Shown here: positions 13,101 through 25,510 of the stretch, in pieces
Layout of the letters: the number at the start of each line of letters is the position of its first letter
Position numbering within the stretch: the first letter of the stretch is position 1
Assembly (NCBI GenBank): GCA_030848705.1
Contig: CM061241.1
Span: 79,617,178-79,681,177 of the forward strand
DNA length: 64,000 nucleotides
Direction: 5' to 3'
Origin: Heracleum sosnowskyi
Taxonomy: Eukaryota > Streptophyta > Magnoliopsida > Apiales > Apiaceae
Notes under the pieces: model-generated
Told to the model about the DNA's origin: nothing
Database searches by the model: none
Seen by the model: the letters and a program-made list of their open reading frames with translations, nothing else
Program-made: the position numbers and the translations under genes

Positions 13101-16100
13101 AAAAGTTTGAATAGCCATTAAAAGTTCGCGGATTTAGGATGGCAAGATTTTTTTCAAAGGTGGTGATACGTTGAACTGTGCCTACAACCTTCCTACCTCC
13201 CACCTGGTTCAGGGTCTTTGATTTGTCATGTGACGGTCTTTAATTTGTCATGCGAGAGTTCCACCCTAGGGACAACATTGATGACAATAATTTCGTGCTA
13301 CAAGGATGTACAAGGAAACAACAAATTAAGAAGTAACAAACGTTCTTTTGTTCAACTCGAGCTCTGATACCATGTCAAGTAACCAACTCTTTCAAAACCG
13401 TAAGGTGTTAAAAGGAGACCTTATTTGGATAATATGTTATATTCAACAGAAACTAAAATGAGGCTTAGAAAATCTAGTAGGACAAATTTTCAACTTGTTG
13501 AACATCAAAGGTTTTGATAAAAGAAGAGATACTATTGAACAAACCATTTTTTTAAGTAGCGAATGCCATTGTTAAATTCTGACTAAACATTCTGTAGCTT
13601 ACATTTTCTTTTCTTGAATTGACATCGGAGCAGACTCTCACGCTGCTCTTGAATAATTTCCACGCAGATATTGCATGATGTAGAAACATCTGGTGCATCT
13701 GATGAACATCCGTTGGCATTACTTGCCGAACAAACTAAGAAACTCTTGAAGAAAGATGCAAGCATTTTCATGCCAATCTTATCTCAAAGACATGCACAAG
13801 CACCTGCTGTATCAGCATCTATACTTCATAAGCTGTATGGGATCAAGTTGGTACGCATTTACTCAATTTATGTTTATTTTTATGTGTGCTGAAGTATTTT
13901 GTATTGCCTCTATGAAAAGTTTTCTTAAATATCTTTTTTTTAGAAACCGTTCCTTGAAGGAGTTGAACATCTTACGGAGGATGTTGTTTCTGTATTTCCT
14001 GCTGCTGATAGCTTTGAGCAGTATGTACTGGCACTTATTACATCTACTTGTCAAGAAGGAACTGCAGAATCTTACTATAAGAAACTCGCTTTGTACAAGG
14101 TGAGCAAGAATGAAGTGAACATCAAACTTTTTGTAGCGTTAAAACTGCAATAATTTGTTAATAGTGCTTTTTGTACTGACGTTTTAATATAATTGACTAA
14201 TTACTTTGATATACTGATTCATAGCTATACTGCTAAGCTCTTAAATAGAAAGTACTTCATCTTAAGGCATGTCTTTTTGTTTCTTTGCTTTTGTAGCTTG
14301 AAACAATATCTGGCACGTTGGTTTTACGCTGGGTCAACTCTCAACTTGGAAGAATTTTAAGTTGGGTTGAAAGGGCAATTCAGCAGGAGGTAATTTATAA
14401 GTTTGCTATTGCTTGGCAAAAATTTAATAAATATTAAGTTTGTTTTGGTAAATTTTGAAAGAGTTTGAACTTTTACCTCTTGAAATTGCGACATACAGTT
14501 TTCCAATGGAAATTTATAGTATTCCAGTGGAATTTTTTTTAACTTTCTCTTATGTTCTACTTTCTTGAAAGGGTTCATACGTTATTTACTTTCTCAATTT
14601 GTCAATATGATTATTTGTACATGGTAAATTTGTCCCAAGGAATTGCAGTAGCAACTATGATAGTGATTGCTTTCAGATATGTGGCTTTTCTAACTCTATG
14701 AGCTATGCTTCCATATAAATCCTTCTTACTATTTTTTTTCCCTTTAAAGCTTGCTTGTTCATGTATTAATTTGTCTTGTGTAATAATATTTATATATTTT
14801 CAGCGGTGGGACCCAGTATCACTTCAGCAACGACATGGCAGCTCAATTGTTGAGGTTTACAGGATCGTGGAGGAGGTTTGTGTTTTGACATCTTATTTTA
14901 CAATTATAATCGAACTTCATAGGGTCATCAGTCTTATATGCAAATATATAGTCCTTTAGAATACTTTTTCAAGGAGGAGAATGTCAGTTATCTGCAAGGC
15001 TTAGCCTATCTGGTACACCGTACACCCTCTCCTACTTGGTAGTAAGAGTGGAGACTTCAAGCCCGGAGGTATGTGTACGAGGGGACGCCCAGATGCTGTT
15101 CCAATGCATGAGATATAGGAGGGTGTATCTACTCTGAAAACGAGTTTGACTTTGTTGGCTAGGACTGGGGTGGGGGGAACTTAGCACTAGATATTTTGAA
15201 ATGCAAGTGCCTAGAACATGCTGTGATCTATTTCAGAAACTGAACCCTCTTCTTCCATTTACTCAGGGAGTCTAATCTTGAAACTGTAACATAATAATAA
15301 TATTTTAATATAGTAACTGCTAGCTTATCAATGCGGAAGTAGCATCTCCCTTGCAGACTACTAATTATCATATAGTTGTTAGTGTAAATATATAAAGCTG
15401 ACAAACTTCAACATAAATACCATAACATATTTTCTTCCTTCAAAGCCAATCTTTATCCAAGTTGATGGAAATAGAGTTCTGATGGAAGATCTTTGTATGT
15501 CATCAAGGCAAAAGTCAAAAACATTCATTTATAGGGATGAAAAAGCTTGTGATGACTGATGATCTTCTCCAAAAGTCGACAAGTAACTATGGAGAAGGAA
15601 TATTTAATTACAGAAAAGTTGGGGAATACATTGGTGATTATCATACTCCTGGTTATGATTTAGACAGGCCTTCTCTTTATATCGGACAATTTCGTCAAAG
15701 AACTTATCTGTGAATTGTTGACATAAATCTTATTTTAAGATAACAAGTAAAGTAAATCAAAAGGTAGTGATAGCACTCGCTTGCTCTTGGTACGTTTAGG
15801 CTGTCAGCAGACACTGTTTATAACAAATCTTAAAATAGCGAGTCCTGTCAATGCCTGGATAGTGCTATCAAAAGCTGGAGTTACTGGCAATATAGAAACT
15901 TTACCGAAGTGGATCATTCGAAGCCATTAATCCTATTTTCAGTTACTTTCACTGTTATTTTCTGTCCAAGGAGTTCGTAGGAACAAACACCCATGAAAAG
16001 GTGACCGAATCTAATGCGGTATGTACTTTTTCTTCTGCGATTACAGACTGTTGATCAATTTTTCGCTCTCAAGGTTCCCATGAGATTAGGGGAACTTAGT

Positions 16101-19100
16101 AGCATGTTCCGTGGCATCGACAATGCATTTCAAGTGTATGCAAAGCATGTTACTGACAAGTTGGGTATGTTTTGCTTTTCAACTGATTCTATATTCTTTG
16201 TAATATATTTATATCTATGTTAATTCATCTATAAGGTAGACCACGCTTTAAAAAATTTAGAGAAGTCATCTTGCGAACTATTCCTGTCATTGTCATTTAG
16301 GAGAGAAAAACATAGAGTTTAAGTTCTCCCCCTTTCCCCACAAGTCAGAATTTTTTTTAAACAGCAAGATGTATCTAAATCCAAAAATATAAAATAAGCA
16401 AGTTGAATGATCTCGGAGTCAACAATGAGGAGTAAAGTTTATCTCCTTGTAGCGCTAGACTAGCTCTTATAGTTCTGCTTGGAATGTGTCGAGATAGAAA
16501 ATGTCAAATGCGTTTTGCTTGTTGGTCACTTATCCAAACAAAAAAAGTGTTTAGATATAACCTGTCTGTATTTCGGTATTTTTTGCATAAACATGGGACT
16601 TATGTGGCAAATGTATAATGCATAGACTGTGAAACATATTTGTGGTTGATAGACTGACTGATATCAGTATTGATAGAGTCTGTGGTACATATCCAAGTGA
16701 TTGGCTTTGAAAGCCTATAAAGGTAACAATGTATCTGTGTCATGTTAGTTTATAATACATATTTGTTTTAGTCTAGTTGGATGAGCACTAATTTAATGTA
16801 CTTTTCTCGCGATATATGGTTACGAACATACAAGAAATGTGATTAATGTCCAGGATTACTTGTATGCATATCTGTATGGCATTAGTTATTTCTCTTTATG
16901 CATTATTCTTGCACGTAGCATGCTACCTCTTAGTCTACTGAAATTTCAATGTAAATAATATATTTCTCTGCCCAACAATAGCCGACAAACTTCTGGGTGG
17001 CTTTTCTTTGCAATCTATTGTTTGCTCATCATTTGATTGACGCTTACTTTTTAAAATACCTTTGTTGACCTTTGGATCTTCCTGTGCAGCTAGCAAAGAA
17101 GAAATCATACCCCCAGTACCTATCCTTACCCGATACAGAAAGGAAGTAGCACTGAAGGTTTTTGTAAAAAAGGAACTACATGATCCACGGCTCCCTGATA
17201 TGAGAAAGTCTAGTGAAATTAATGTCTTGACAACTCCAACACTATGTGTTCAGCTAAATACACTTTATGTAAGTTGATCACTGGTTTTCAAGAACATTGC
17301 TTTTGCTATTTTGTTTTCCATTATTGTGGAGTTGGGTGGATGAACGAGAAATTGTGTATAGGTTGCTTTTTGTGCTGATTCATTGTAGCTGAATTGTGAA
17401 AGAGATCTGTGGCACTAATATTCAAGTTTACAATGTAGACTTATTATGATGTGGCATCTGGTATTGATTTTGTTGATACTTCTGGTGTTGTGGTCATATA
17501 TACTACATAGTACATAGTGGTATTGTTTCGAACATGACATATCTTAATTTAACTTATAATGTAGTCCTTGGCAAATACATTTGACTCATTAACAGTTTGT
17601 GAAGTAGATTTACTTATAATTTACTACCTTGGATATACATTTACTCATTTACGGTTTGTGAAGTACATTAACGAATTCATCTCTAAGGTTAGTTCTAATC
17701 TGCGTAACATAGATAAATGTTAGGCATATTGCGGTGTTCCTCTCGGCCACATCCTGTAGCTGGTCTCATGTAAGAACCATTTTATAGGTTGTTTAAATTC
17801 CATTAACTCATTATACCACCATACATTGTAATGACTAATGAGTATACGAGGATTTTCTTAAATACTTATTCGTGAACATTTTAATTTGCTTACGAACTTC
17901 CTCAACATCATTGTTATTCTGAACAAACCTTATTTCCTTTTTGTGCTTTGAATAACAGTATGCCATTAGCCAGCTCACTCGGTTGGAAGATAGCATTTGG
18001 GAGCGCTGGATGAGAAAAATGCCTAATGACATATCTAATAGTAAGTATAATTCATAATCCACTTATACCATTGCGTTTGATTTTTTTGTATCCCCATCTT
18101 CCTAGGTTGTCACTGTTAGCCGTTTGTGTTGTTTCTTTATATTTTCCTGGGTTGAATGTGGGAAAGGAGGCAATAGAGAAGGTTATGAGCGGGCTTTAAG
18201 GAAATTGGAGTTATATATAATTAGCACCCATTACCTGCATTACATCCCTCTTTCTGAAACAAAGCAGTCCATGTGTTTTTCATTTTCTGACTTTCTGGCT
18301 GGTAAAAGTTTTCTGGCTAACCATTAATGATTGATCTGTCGAGGTGCTTCATCGAATCTGATTATAAAGATTTCGGTAATAGGTTAAATATACAGGGCTG
18401 ACCATGGCTTGGTGCTTTGGCAACATATGTAGGGTTGGTTTCTCTATTTAGTTTATATTACATTAAAGGCCCGTACATCCTTTTGTTTTGAGGTTTGCAT
18501 AATTAGTTTTCTTGCTTCTGTATCCTCAAAATAGTAAAGGAGCTCTTAGACAGAGTTTATCTACTGGATCAGTCTGAACGTAGCAGTTTCATTCACATAA
18601 ATTGCCACCATGTAATATTTGGGAATATAAACTCCAAAAGATTCCTTTGAATTCTAACATCATACTCTTTGATGAACTTAGCCATGGCTTATCATTTGTG
18701 TACATAATTTCTCTGTATTGGGTGTCTGGTAATTTAAATTGTTATTTTAATTCTGATTTGTTAGTCCCGAATTGTTGCCTGACTTTTGTCGGTGGTTTCT
18801 TGACGTTTATCTTTCAACATTTTTAAAAACCTGGGAATGTTTTAAATGGGTTTCTTCAGCGAAGGGTTAGGCTACGTGTATGGTTCCAGAAAAGAATCAG
18901 GAAGTTATCTACCAGGACAGAATTGTGATTCACCTTTCCAGTTTTAATGGATGAGTACTAGCTGAGTAAGAGTGGAGATGGCTATGGTCATCTAAGGATT
19001 CCAGTGCGTTTGACCTAGATAGGACACCTATTGAAATTTCTTTACTATTTTAAGGTTTTTCGCGGATGTTGGACGATTATTTGCATGATTGAGGCTGCTT

Positions 19101-22100
19101 CTGTTGGACCTGCCTGCCGTTTGGTGTCTCAAGAGTCAAACCAAGGGCGTCACATGTCCTTAAGGTGCTTCCAGTACATTCTTGGTTGAAATTGGTGCAA
19201 CCTGGTGAGGTTGGCTGAACTTTTACTTGTGAGATGGCAGGATTGTGTTGCCGCTAAAAGTCTGTGTCTGGCTGCCCCTTTCAGGGCTCAGGAGCTATCT
19301 GGTGGATGGCTGTGCCTGTATCTTTGATGTGGATAACTGGATATTGCAATATTATGTGACTAATGTGTAGTGAATTATATATGTTGGTGCCAAAGAAGAA
19401 CCGGCTATATGTGCAGTATAGAATATTATGCTACATCTAATTTTTATATTTATTATTTTGATCTTCAACTATTATCATTTGTAGAGAGACAATCAGGTGA
19501 GACCATAAAAAGGGACACATTTGATGGAAGTAGAAAAGATATCAACGCCGCAATTGACCAGATCTGTGAGTTCACTGGTGAGAATGGTTATGTGCATTTT
19601 TATGTTCCATATATTAGATACGAAAAACTCCTTTTATTATCATTACTAATTTTACTGTTTTACTGTTTTACTATTCTTATTAAATGTGGTGCTATTACAG
19701 GAACAAAGGTCATTTTTTGGGATTTGAGGGAGCCTTTTATTGAAAACTTATTCAAACCTACTGTTTCCCAAAGTAGGTTGGAGGCACTTATCGACCCACT
19801 CGATTTGGTAAGTTTTGTGTTGCTCAGTTTTTTCCAACATACAAGATGTAAAAGTAATAATTTTTTACGTAGTACTGGAACTGCAATCGAATAGATTTAT
19901 CATGATGACACTCATTCAAGTTGAGCACACAAATCAGGGAGCATATTTTGAATTATAGTAGAGAAGTGAATATATATGTGTTATACTAAGCAAATCTTGA
20001 AGTTGTACATCAAGAATGTTTGATATACATATTTGGCTCAATATTTTAAGAACCAAGGTTTTTGTATTATTGGCCACTCAACAATGTGTCCTTGATGGAC
20101 ATCTTTGTAATTTTGCATTATTTCAGGATCATAATGAACCACTCCCAAGTTAAAAAGTATGTGTTTGCCCATAAGATGGAGTAATATCTGAACTAATCTA
20201 AAGCATTTTTTTTTACATGGTAGATTTTTAATATACACATTTGTGGCATTGTGTATTTTACAATATGTCAATATGGCTGCAAAAGATTGGAATTTCTCTT
20301 AACACCGGTTGATCTTTTTTCTCTGCTCGCTTAATAGGTCCTCGTTCATATTTTATGTTGAGTATTTATCTTACCATTCTCTGCAAAAACAAGCTTAATG
20401 GTTATTTGTACCTGTGTTTGTAAGAGTTATGATGTCCAATAAATCATAAATTCTGTGCTACTTGGACTAACTCAATAATATATGTTGCTATGTACTATTG
20501 TACTTGGAAATCTGATGTACTATTGTACTTGGAAATCTGAAATTTTCATCTTGTTCTATCACGCATAGTGAATGTAGAATAAAAGTTTGTTTGCCATTTT
20601 CCAAGGCCTAATTTATGAAATGCCCAATTTGATAATTCAGAGATAAAGTTTCTACTGGTTTTTTATATCCAAATCATTTGATGCTAAAACTAGAAGTTCT
20701 AAGCTGCTGAGTCTTATAGGTACTAAATCAATTGTGTGATATCATCGTGGAACCACTAAGGGATAGGATTGTGACAGGCCTCCTCCAGGCATCACTGGTC
20801 TGTTCTTTATCCTATGTGTTTTATTTTTCTATCATGAAGTTATTTGTTTATATATGATGTCATTCTTAACCAGGATGGTTTACTCCGAGTTTTACTGGAT
20901 GGAGGTCCATCTCGCCTATTCTACCCCGCAGATGCCAAGTTATTGGAAGAAGATTTAGAGGTTTTAAAGGTAGATATACAAGCCAATTTGGTATTAATTT
21001 GTTTGTAGCTAAGGAGAAATGCTTGCTATGTTATTCTTTTACCAGATAGAATTGTAATTTCTGCACGTAATATATTATCCTGAAGCATAAAATAGATGAG
21101 CACCCCTGTTTTACTATAGGAATTTTTTATATCTGGTGGAGATGGCCTTCCTCGTGGAGTAGTTGAAAATCAAGTTGCACGTGTTCGTCAAGTGATCAAA
21201 TTGCTTGGTTACGAGGTCAGTTCTTTCTCAGTTCTGAAGGAATGAATCAATGTTATAATGCTTTTTGAAAACAGATGTTTCTACAAGTAGTTTCATAGGG
21301 AAGTCCTTATATAAACTTGTTACATGGAAGAAGTAAATAAATTTTTTATTTTAGTTAGTTGTGACGTCCACCTATATATTGTAAATATTTTTGGTATCTA
21401 CGGATTGGGAAGCACGGCCTCTATAAACTTAGTAGATACTAGCGGCATGAACCGAGATTAAAATATTAATATTAATAAATTGCTGAGAATAAATGTAATT
21501 ATTAAGTATTATTAAAATATGTACTTGTAGAGAATTTAATGATAAAAGTACATAATAAATAAACACTATTTAATTATGTAGTTATAGGGAGTCGAACCCG
21601 GGATGAAGCTAAAGAAGTTAAAGTAAATAAATAAATCTTGTATAATTACGTAGTTGCAAGGAACAAATTTATTGATAAGTGGCAATAAATGGCTGCAGTG
21701 CTTTTTTATTTAAATGTAACATGTGTGAGGTCCCTGACCAGAAAGTTATATATCTTATGACTGACATTCTTAAGGTTAAATATCTTAAAGAAATGCTAAA
21801 CCAGAATTCCCTTCAACTTTATGTTTAGGTATGTTAACAGTTAGCACACAGAGAGTATGTTAGATCACCTCTCCTGTGCCGTAAAAAATAGTTACAAAGA
21901 CCTGTGCTTTTTGGTTGAAAATTTTTAGGACTTTCATGCCAATGAGTTGAGTTTTGAAAATCATGCTTGCTTTTTTCTATGGAGGATGAGAGAGCAGGAA
22001 GGTGAATTTAGTCATTTGTAATGAAAGCATTAATAACCACCAATATACGTGTTCTTAGGCCTCTTGTGCTGATTTTCTATATTTTTGTATGTTCAGAGAT

Positions 22101-22382
22101 ATTGAACGGTGTACATAACCATATGTTCATGCTTACATGCCTGCTTTAACAAATTTTGCTACTTCAAATCAAAATTTAATATTTTTATACATCTGTAATT
22201 GACTGTAGACACGGGAGTTGATTGACGACTTGAGATCTGCCAGTGGATTAGAGACGCAAGGAAGCAGAAGCAAACTGGGTGCTGATTCAAAAACCTTATT
22301 AAGGGTATTGTGTCACAGGGGCGATTCAGAGGCTTCTCAGTTTCTAAAGAAACAATACAAGATACCCAAGTCTGCTGCTTAG
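1198..22382 (+). CDS. PATROL1: PATROL1-like protein (UNC13/Munc13-like MUN domain, DUF810)
   Basis: Munc13-related trafficking factor. In Arabidopsis, PATROL1 tethers vesicles and delivers the H+-ATPase AHA1 to the plasma membrane, which promotes stomatal opening. I assembled 26 coding exons, all with GT-AG borders and matching phase: 1198-1205, 1515-1690, 2360-2424, 3202-3544, 4429-4495, 4584-4734, 5979-6146, 7417-7527, 8367-8576, 8943-9044, 10269-10499, 11284-11358, 11580-11660, 13668-13850, 13944-14099, 14297-14389, 14804-14875, 16047-16164, 17090-17268, 17959-18040, 19485-19577, 19701-19807, 20720-20797, 20874-20969, 21120-21215, 22209-22382. They give 1104 aa with no internal stop, close to the family length. 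Recognisable landmarks are the N-terminal LLQRYRRDRRVLLDF and VIMPPGA, a proline-rich SGSPPRRPPPPVP near residue 100, and the C-terminal GGDGLPRGVVENQVARVR and SEASQFLKKQYKIP. The first coding exon is only 8 nt. Introns carry several transposon fragments, but the coding sequence looks intact. Confidence 0.93.
1940..2253. mobile_element. MULE-type MITE in intron 2 of the PATROL1-like gene
   Basis: A 314-bp element with imperfect terminal inverted repeats of about 80 bp. The left end begins GAGTAAACTACAGAGTGGTGGC; the right end, on the other strand, begins GAGTAAAATATAGAATGGTGGC. A perfect 9-bp direct repeat, TAAATTATA, flanks it at 1931-1939 and 2254-2262. Nine-bp duplications are the mark of Mutator-like transposition. 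No coding capacity. Confidence 0.85.
7321..7339. repeat. Poly-G tract in an intron
   Basis: GGTGGGGGGGGGGGGG-type run in intron 7 of the PATROL1-like gene, an isolated G homopolymer in AT-rich sequence. Its exact length is uncertain, because such runs are prone to sequencing error. Confidence 0.7.
9794..9992. mobile_element. Short MULE-type MITE in an intron
   Basis: A 199-bp element in the intron between 9044 and 10269. Imperfect terminal inverted repeats of about 38 bp both contain CTGGTC, CCATCGATGG and AACCATC. Flanking 9-mers TTGCATAAG (9785-9793) and TTGAATAAG (9993-10001) differ at one base, a good candidate for a 9-bp target duplication. It is GC-richer than its surroundings. Confidence 0.7.
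10816..10835. repeat. (TG)n microsatellite
   Basis: Pure TG dinucleotide run of about nine units in the intron after the exon ending at 10499. Confidence 0.85.
13355..13560 (-). mobile_element. LTR-retrotransposon remnant (primer-binding site and LTR edge)
   Basis: The sequence GAGCTCTGATACCATG at about 13360-13375 is the reverse complement of an initiator-tRNA-Met primer-binding site (TGGTATCAGAGC), preceded on the minus strand by a CA end. This suggests an LTR edge reading leftwards in intron 13 of the PATROL1-like gene. I see no intact LTR pair or polyprotein, so the outer limit is a guess. Confidence 0.45.
17553..17670. repeat. Imperfect tandem duplication of about 60 bp
   Basis: Two adjacent diverged copies within an intron, each holding ACTTATAAT, TACTACCTTGG or TAGTCCTTGG, ATACATTT, ACTCATT and GTTTGTGAAGTA in the same order. 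No function apparent. Confidence 0.6.
20491..20540. repeat. Perfect 25-bp tandem duplication
   Basis: Two exact adjacent copies of a 25-bp unit (20491-20515 and 20516-20540) beginning TGTACTATTGTACTTGG, in the intron before the exon at 20720. Probably a recent replication-slippage duplication. Confidence 0.9.
21590..21604 (-). other. tRNA B-box-like motif, possible SINE remnant
   Basis: GGGAGTCGAACCCGGG reads on the minus strand as a T-arm or B-box-like GGTTCGACTCCC. The surrounding 21400-21680 is AT-rich and non-coding. No A box or cloverleaf partner is visible, so this is not called as a tRNA. Confidence 0.3.
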
Positions 22383-23755
22383 TCACCCCCAGTATATATC
22401 TTGAGATGACATGTCAAATTGTAGCTGTAATATGACATTGTCTGCGCCCTGCAGTGAGCAAATTAGTTATATTTAATTTATTTCTTACACAATAATGCCA
22501 TATCAAAAGCAATACCTTTTTTTTTGTTCCAGATCAAAGAAACTATGTTGAATTCCTGAATTTTCAATCAACAGTTGGTCCAGAACATTTTTTGTACATG
22601 TGTATATTTTTGGCTTTCGTTATAAGACAGGGCTCAAATGTTACTGCCTGTTTACGTTGTCCAACAATGTCAGTTGTATCATGAGATATTTAGAGCTTTT
22701 TTGAAGCCATAAACTTTGTTGATCTAAGATGGTGTTTGTAAGTGGGATATTTTGATCTTTAGCAATCCTCATCTTGATTGACCAAGTGAATACGGGTCTT
22801 GCAACCGTAATAATGCTCAGAACTCATAGCATTTTATGTCTTATCTCCGGTGTTATAAAAATCGTTTGATTTTTCAAAAATTGCCGATAAATTCCCAATT
22901 TATCGTTTAAAAATATTTGACCGATTCGATTTTTGAAATCTGATTTATCATTTTAAATTATTTTTAAATGGTATATTTTATTATAAATAAGACTAATATA
23001 TTTAAAATATTAAAATTTATCCAATTTTTGTTTCGATTTATCATTCTGATAAATTCCTGATTTGCCGATAAATCGTTATATAATACTTAAACCGATTTGT
23101 TCCGATTTCCGAAATCTGCAACCATGCTTATCTCTAGTAAATGCTACTATATTTAAATTATTGATTTGGTTAGTTATGTATTATGTGCACTGTGCTGCAT
23201 TTAAAATTGTGACCATAAATAATTGAATAAACTCTAGTCTAAAAAATACAAAAGATTATCCGTTTACAAAATCATCTTACTAGAATAGAAGACCAAGAGC
23301 AATGAATGAAGTCGTTGTTCTCTACTTATGGACTCGACTAAGATATAAAAAATGATGTGACAAAATAAGCCTTCAGTGCATCACCCGTGATGTGTAATAT
23401 TTGAACCCGATTTTAACCCCAACCTTCTCTTTAAAATACAACAAAATGTCTAATAATCTAGCCACTTGTATCTGGCCACATGACCACTTGTTGACGACTC
23501 CACATATTTTATTCATATATTCCGAGTCATCTACGTCTGCGCACATGTTTATTAAAAAAGATATCTGTCCATTTCTGATAAGTTAAAAAAGGTACACCTC
23601 AATTGTCAATTATATCATTGTTTAGCTTCCGGGTCACTCAAGTACCTAGACAGTGGCTTTGCCAATAGTAATAATATAAATTAATTCGATTTAATTTCGT
23701 TAAATTAATAAAATTTATCTAGTTGAATATTATCGATTTATGGGGTTACTATATA
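22383..23755. other. 3' region of the PATROL1-like gene and intergenic DNA
   Basis: The first few hundred bases are probably 3' UTR; no strong AATAAA signal is seen. From about 22855 to 23120 the sequence is a low-complexity block rich in GATAAAT and CCGATTT motifs on both strands, resembling a worn low-complexity MITE. No gene seen. Confidence 0.4.
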
Positions 23756-24015
23756 CTCCCTTCATCGCCTCAATTCTTTACATTGAGGGGACGGCACGGA
23801 GGTTAAGAAAAAATGTAAATTAATAGATAAAATAAGAAAAATGAGTAAAATGGTGGGACCAATCAATATTTAATGTATAAAATGGATATAAAATATGTAT
23901 AGTGGAGGAAAGTAGTGAATTTGATTGAATTTTATATTATAAAATATTACTATTTTTGATATGTAAAAAAATGAAAGCAACATATCAAAAAAGAAAACGT
24001 AAATAAACGAGGGGT
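23756..24015. repeat. Stowaway-like repeat, copy 1 (upstream of the VQ gene)
   Basis: Begins after ATATA with CTCCCTTCATCGCC, like the CTCCCTCCGTCCC end of Stowaway MITEs. It shares a long stretch in the same orientation with the copy at 25252: GTAAATTAAT, AGTAAGAAAAATGA, GGTGGGAC, and GTGAAT followed by TTGAATTTTATATTATAAAAT. The right terminus is degenerate, so the right edge is approximate. Confidence 0.6.
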
Positions 24016-24180
24016 ATCTACGCACGGAACCTTCCAAAACAGGCAAATATTTTAATCAACTACACACACTTGAAAAAAACCTTTTCTCTGCTTCCGGGAA
24101 ATGAACTTTTTGTTTTACGCAGCTATAAAGACTTTGGTGAAGTCATAGCAGGAACATCCATCACAATTCACAAACAATCT

Positions 24181-24190
24181 CTATATATAG
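24181..24190 (+). promoter_or_regulatory. TATA box of the VQ gene
   Basis: CTATATATAG lies 66 bp upstream of the start codon at 24247, followed by a CA-rich leader. Spacing fits a TATA box with a short 5' UTR. Confidence 0.6.
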
Positions 24191-24246
24191 TAGTATCACT
24201 TCCTGTTATTTTAGTATACCACTTCAACACACACACATTCATAGAA

Positions 24247-24867
24247 ATGGATATGTCTAGAGTTCATCATGTAGTAAAGAGCCAAAACATGAAGAAAGAC
24301 AGAAGAAAAACACTGAGCATCAACAAAAAGCCTGTGAAAGTTGTCTACGTAGCCACTCCTGTTAAAGTTAATATTTCTGCCTCGAATTTCAGAGCTCTTG
24401 TCCAAGAACTCACTGGCCGGGAATCTGACTTGTCGCGGTTCGAGGATTTTAGTAACTTTAATGCTGATTCGTTGGAAAAAAGTTGGGAGCGCGAAGACGA
24501 TAGTATTAGTCATGGTCATGCCACGGTATCGAATAATTCGAATTATTCGGATAACGGAAACAGTGATGATGTTACGAGGCCAGTGATTTCGAGTTATTCG
24601 GTTAATGACACGGATTATGGAAATTATGAAAATGTTATTAGGCCAGTGATTCATGAATTTCAATCGGTGGCAGCAATGGTGGAAGATTCTTTATATGAAT
24701 ATTCTCCTTCGAGTTCGGAATCTTTGTTAGATTCATTTGATGATGTGGTTAGTTCTCAAATAGTTGAGGAACTAGAACAAATGTTTCCTTCGAATTTATT
24801 CGGTTATGAGTCTGGTTGTATTTCTCATGAGAATGATGTTCTTGGAGATGTTTATGGTGTGGTCTAG
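24247..24867 (+). CDS. VQ-motif protein, SIB1 (sigma-factor-binding) type
   Basis: Small plant regulatory protein; VQ proteins bind group I and IIc WRKY factors, and SIB-type members also enter plastids and bind sigma factor SIG1. The intronless ORF gives 206 aa from the ATG at 24247. The open frame extends upstream to 24070 but without an ATG, and the TATA box at 24181 lies inside that extension. The VQ core FRALVQELTG occupies residues 48-57, preceded by a basic region with KKPVKVVYVATPVKV (residues 27-41), as in SIB1 and SIB2. The rest is acidic and Ser/Asn/Asp-rich, with two copies of an RPVI-centred segment (near residues 115 and 135). The C-terminus carries EELEQMFPSN. Assignment to the SIB clade rests on the KVVY..P.KV..S.S.FRALVQELTG block. 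Confidence 0.85.
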   Translation: MDMSRVHHVVKSQNMKKDRRKTLSINKKPVKVVYVATPVKVNISASNFRALVQELTGRESDLSRFEDFSNFNADSLEKSWEREDDSISHGHATVSNNSNYSDNGNSDDVTRPVISSYSVNDTDYGNYENVIRPVIHEFQSVAAMVEDSLYEYSPSSSESLLDSFDDVVSSQIVEELEQMFPSNLFGYESGCISHENDVLGDVYGVV

Positions 24868-25251
24868 ATTCAATTTTGATATTAATCTTGTATTTTTTTA
24901 TGCACCGTAGATTTGTAATTACATATACTTTATAGTTTTTATACTAGTTGTTAACAACACATTTTGTTTTGCGCTCAAATCACTCATCAGCTTTTTCATT
25001 TCTTCTTCTTGTTTATATGAAGCATTCAAATTTTATCAAAGAAAAGTGTTATAAAATTTAAGATTGATACTTTTTTTAACGAAAATATGAGATATGTCAT
25101 TACGTTTTAAATCAAAATGTGTCATGTGTCGTGTTTTGTTAATTTAGACAATTTTTTTTTTATGCTTCATGAAAACACGATGAATATATGAATGCACATA
25201 AATAATACAACTGGAAAAAAATAAATTGGCCGTTGAAGTGGTTGTAATATA

Positions 25252-25510
25252 CTCCCTCTGTCCCACTTAATTCTTTACATGGGACGACACGGAAATTATG
25301 AAAAAATGTAAATTAATTGGAAAAGTAAGAAAAATGAATAAGGTGGTGGGACTAATAAATATTATAAAACGGGCATAAAGTAGATATAGCGGAGGAAAAT
25401 AGTGAATGTAATTGAATTTTATATTATAAAATATTACTATTTTTGATATGTAAAGAAATGAACAGAACATATCAAAAAAAAGTATAAAAAAAATGATAAG
25501 GGGCGGCTAC
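25252..25510. repeat. Stowaway-like repeat, copy 2 (downstream of the VQ gene)
   Basis: Starts CTCCCTCTGTCCCACTTAAT after ATATA and matches copy 1 (23756) in the same orientation to the end, including TTTTGATATGTAAA.AAATGAA and a final GGGG...CTAC. The match through the degenerate right end suggests both derive from one already mutated element or from a local duplication. Confidence 0.65.

Noticed and set aside
24211..24663. 150-codon minus-strand ORF
   Set aside because: Antisense shadow of the VQ-motif gene; its Ile/Arg-rich repeats mirror the Asn/Ser codons of the real frame.
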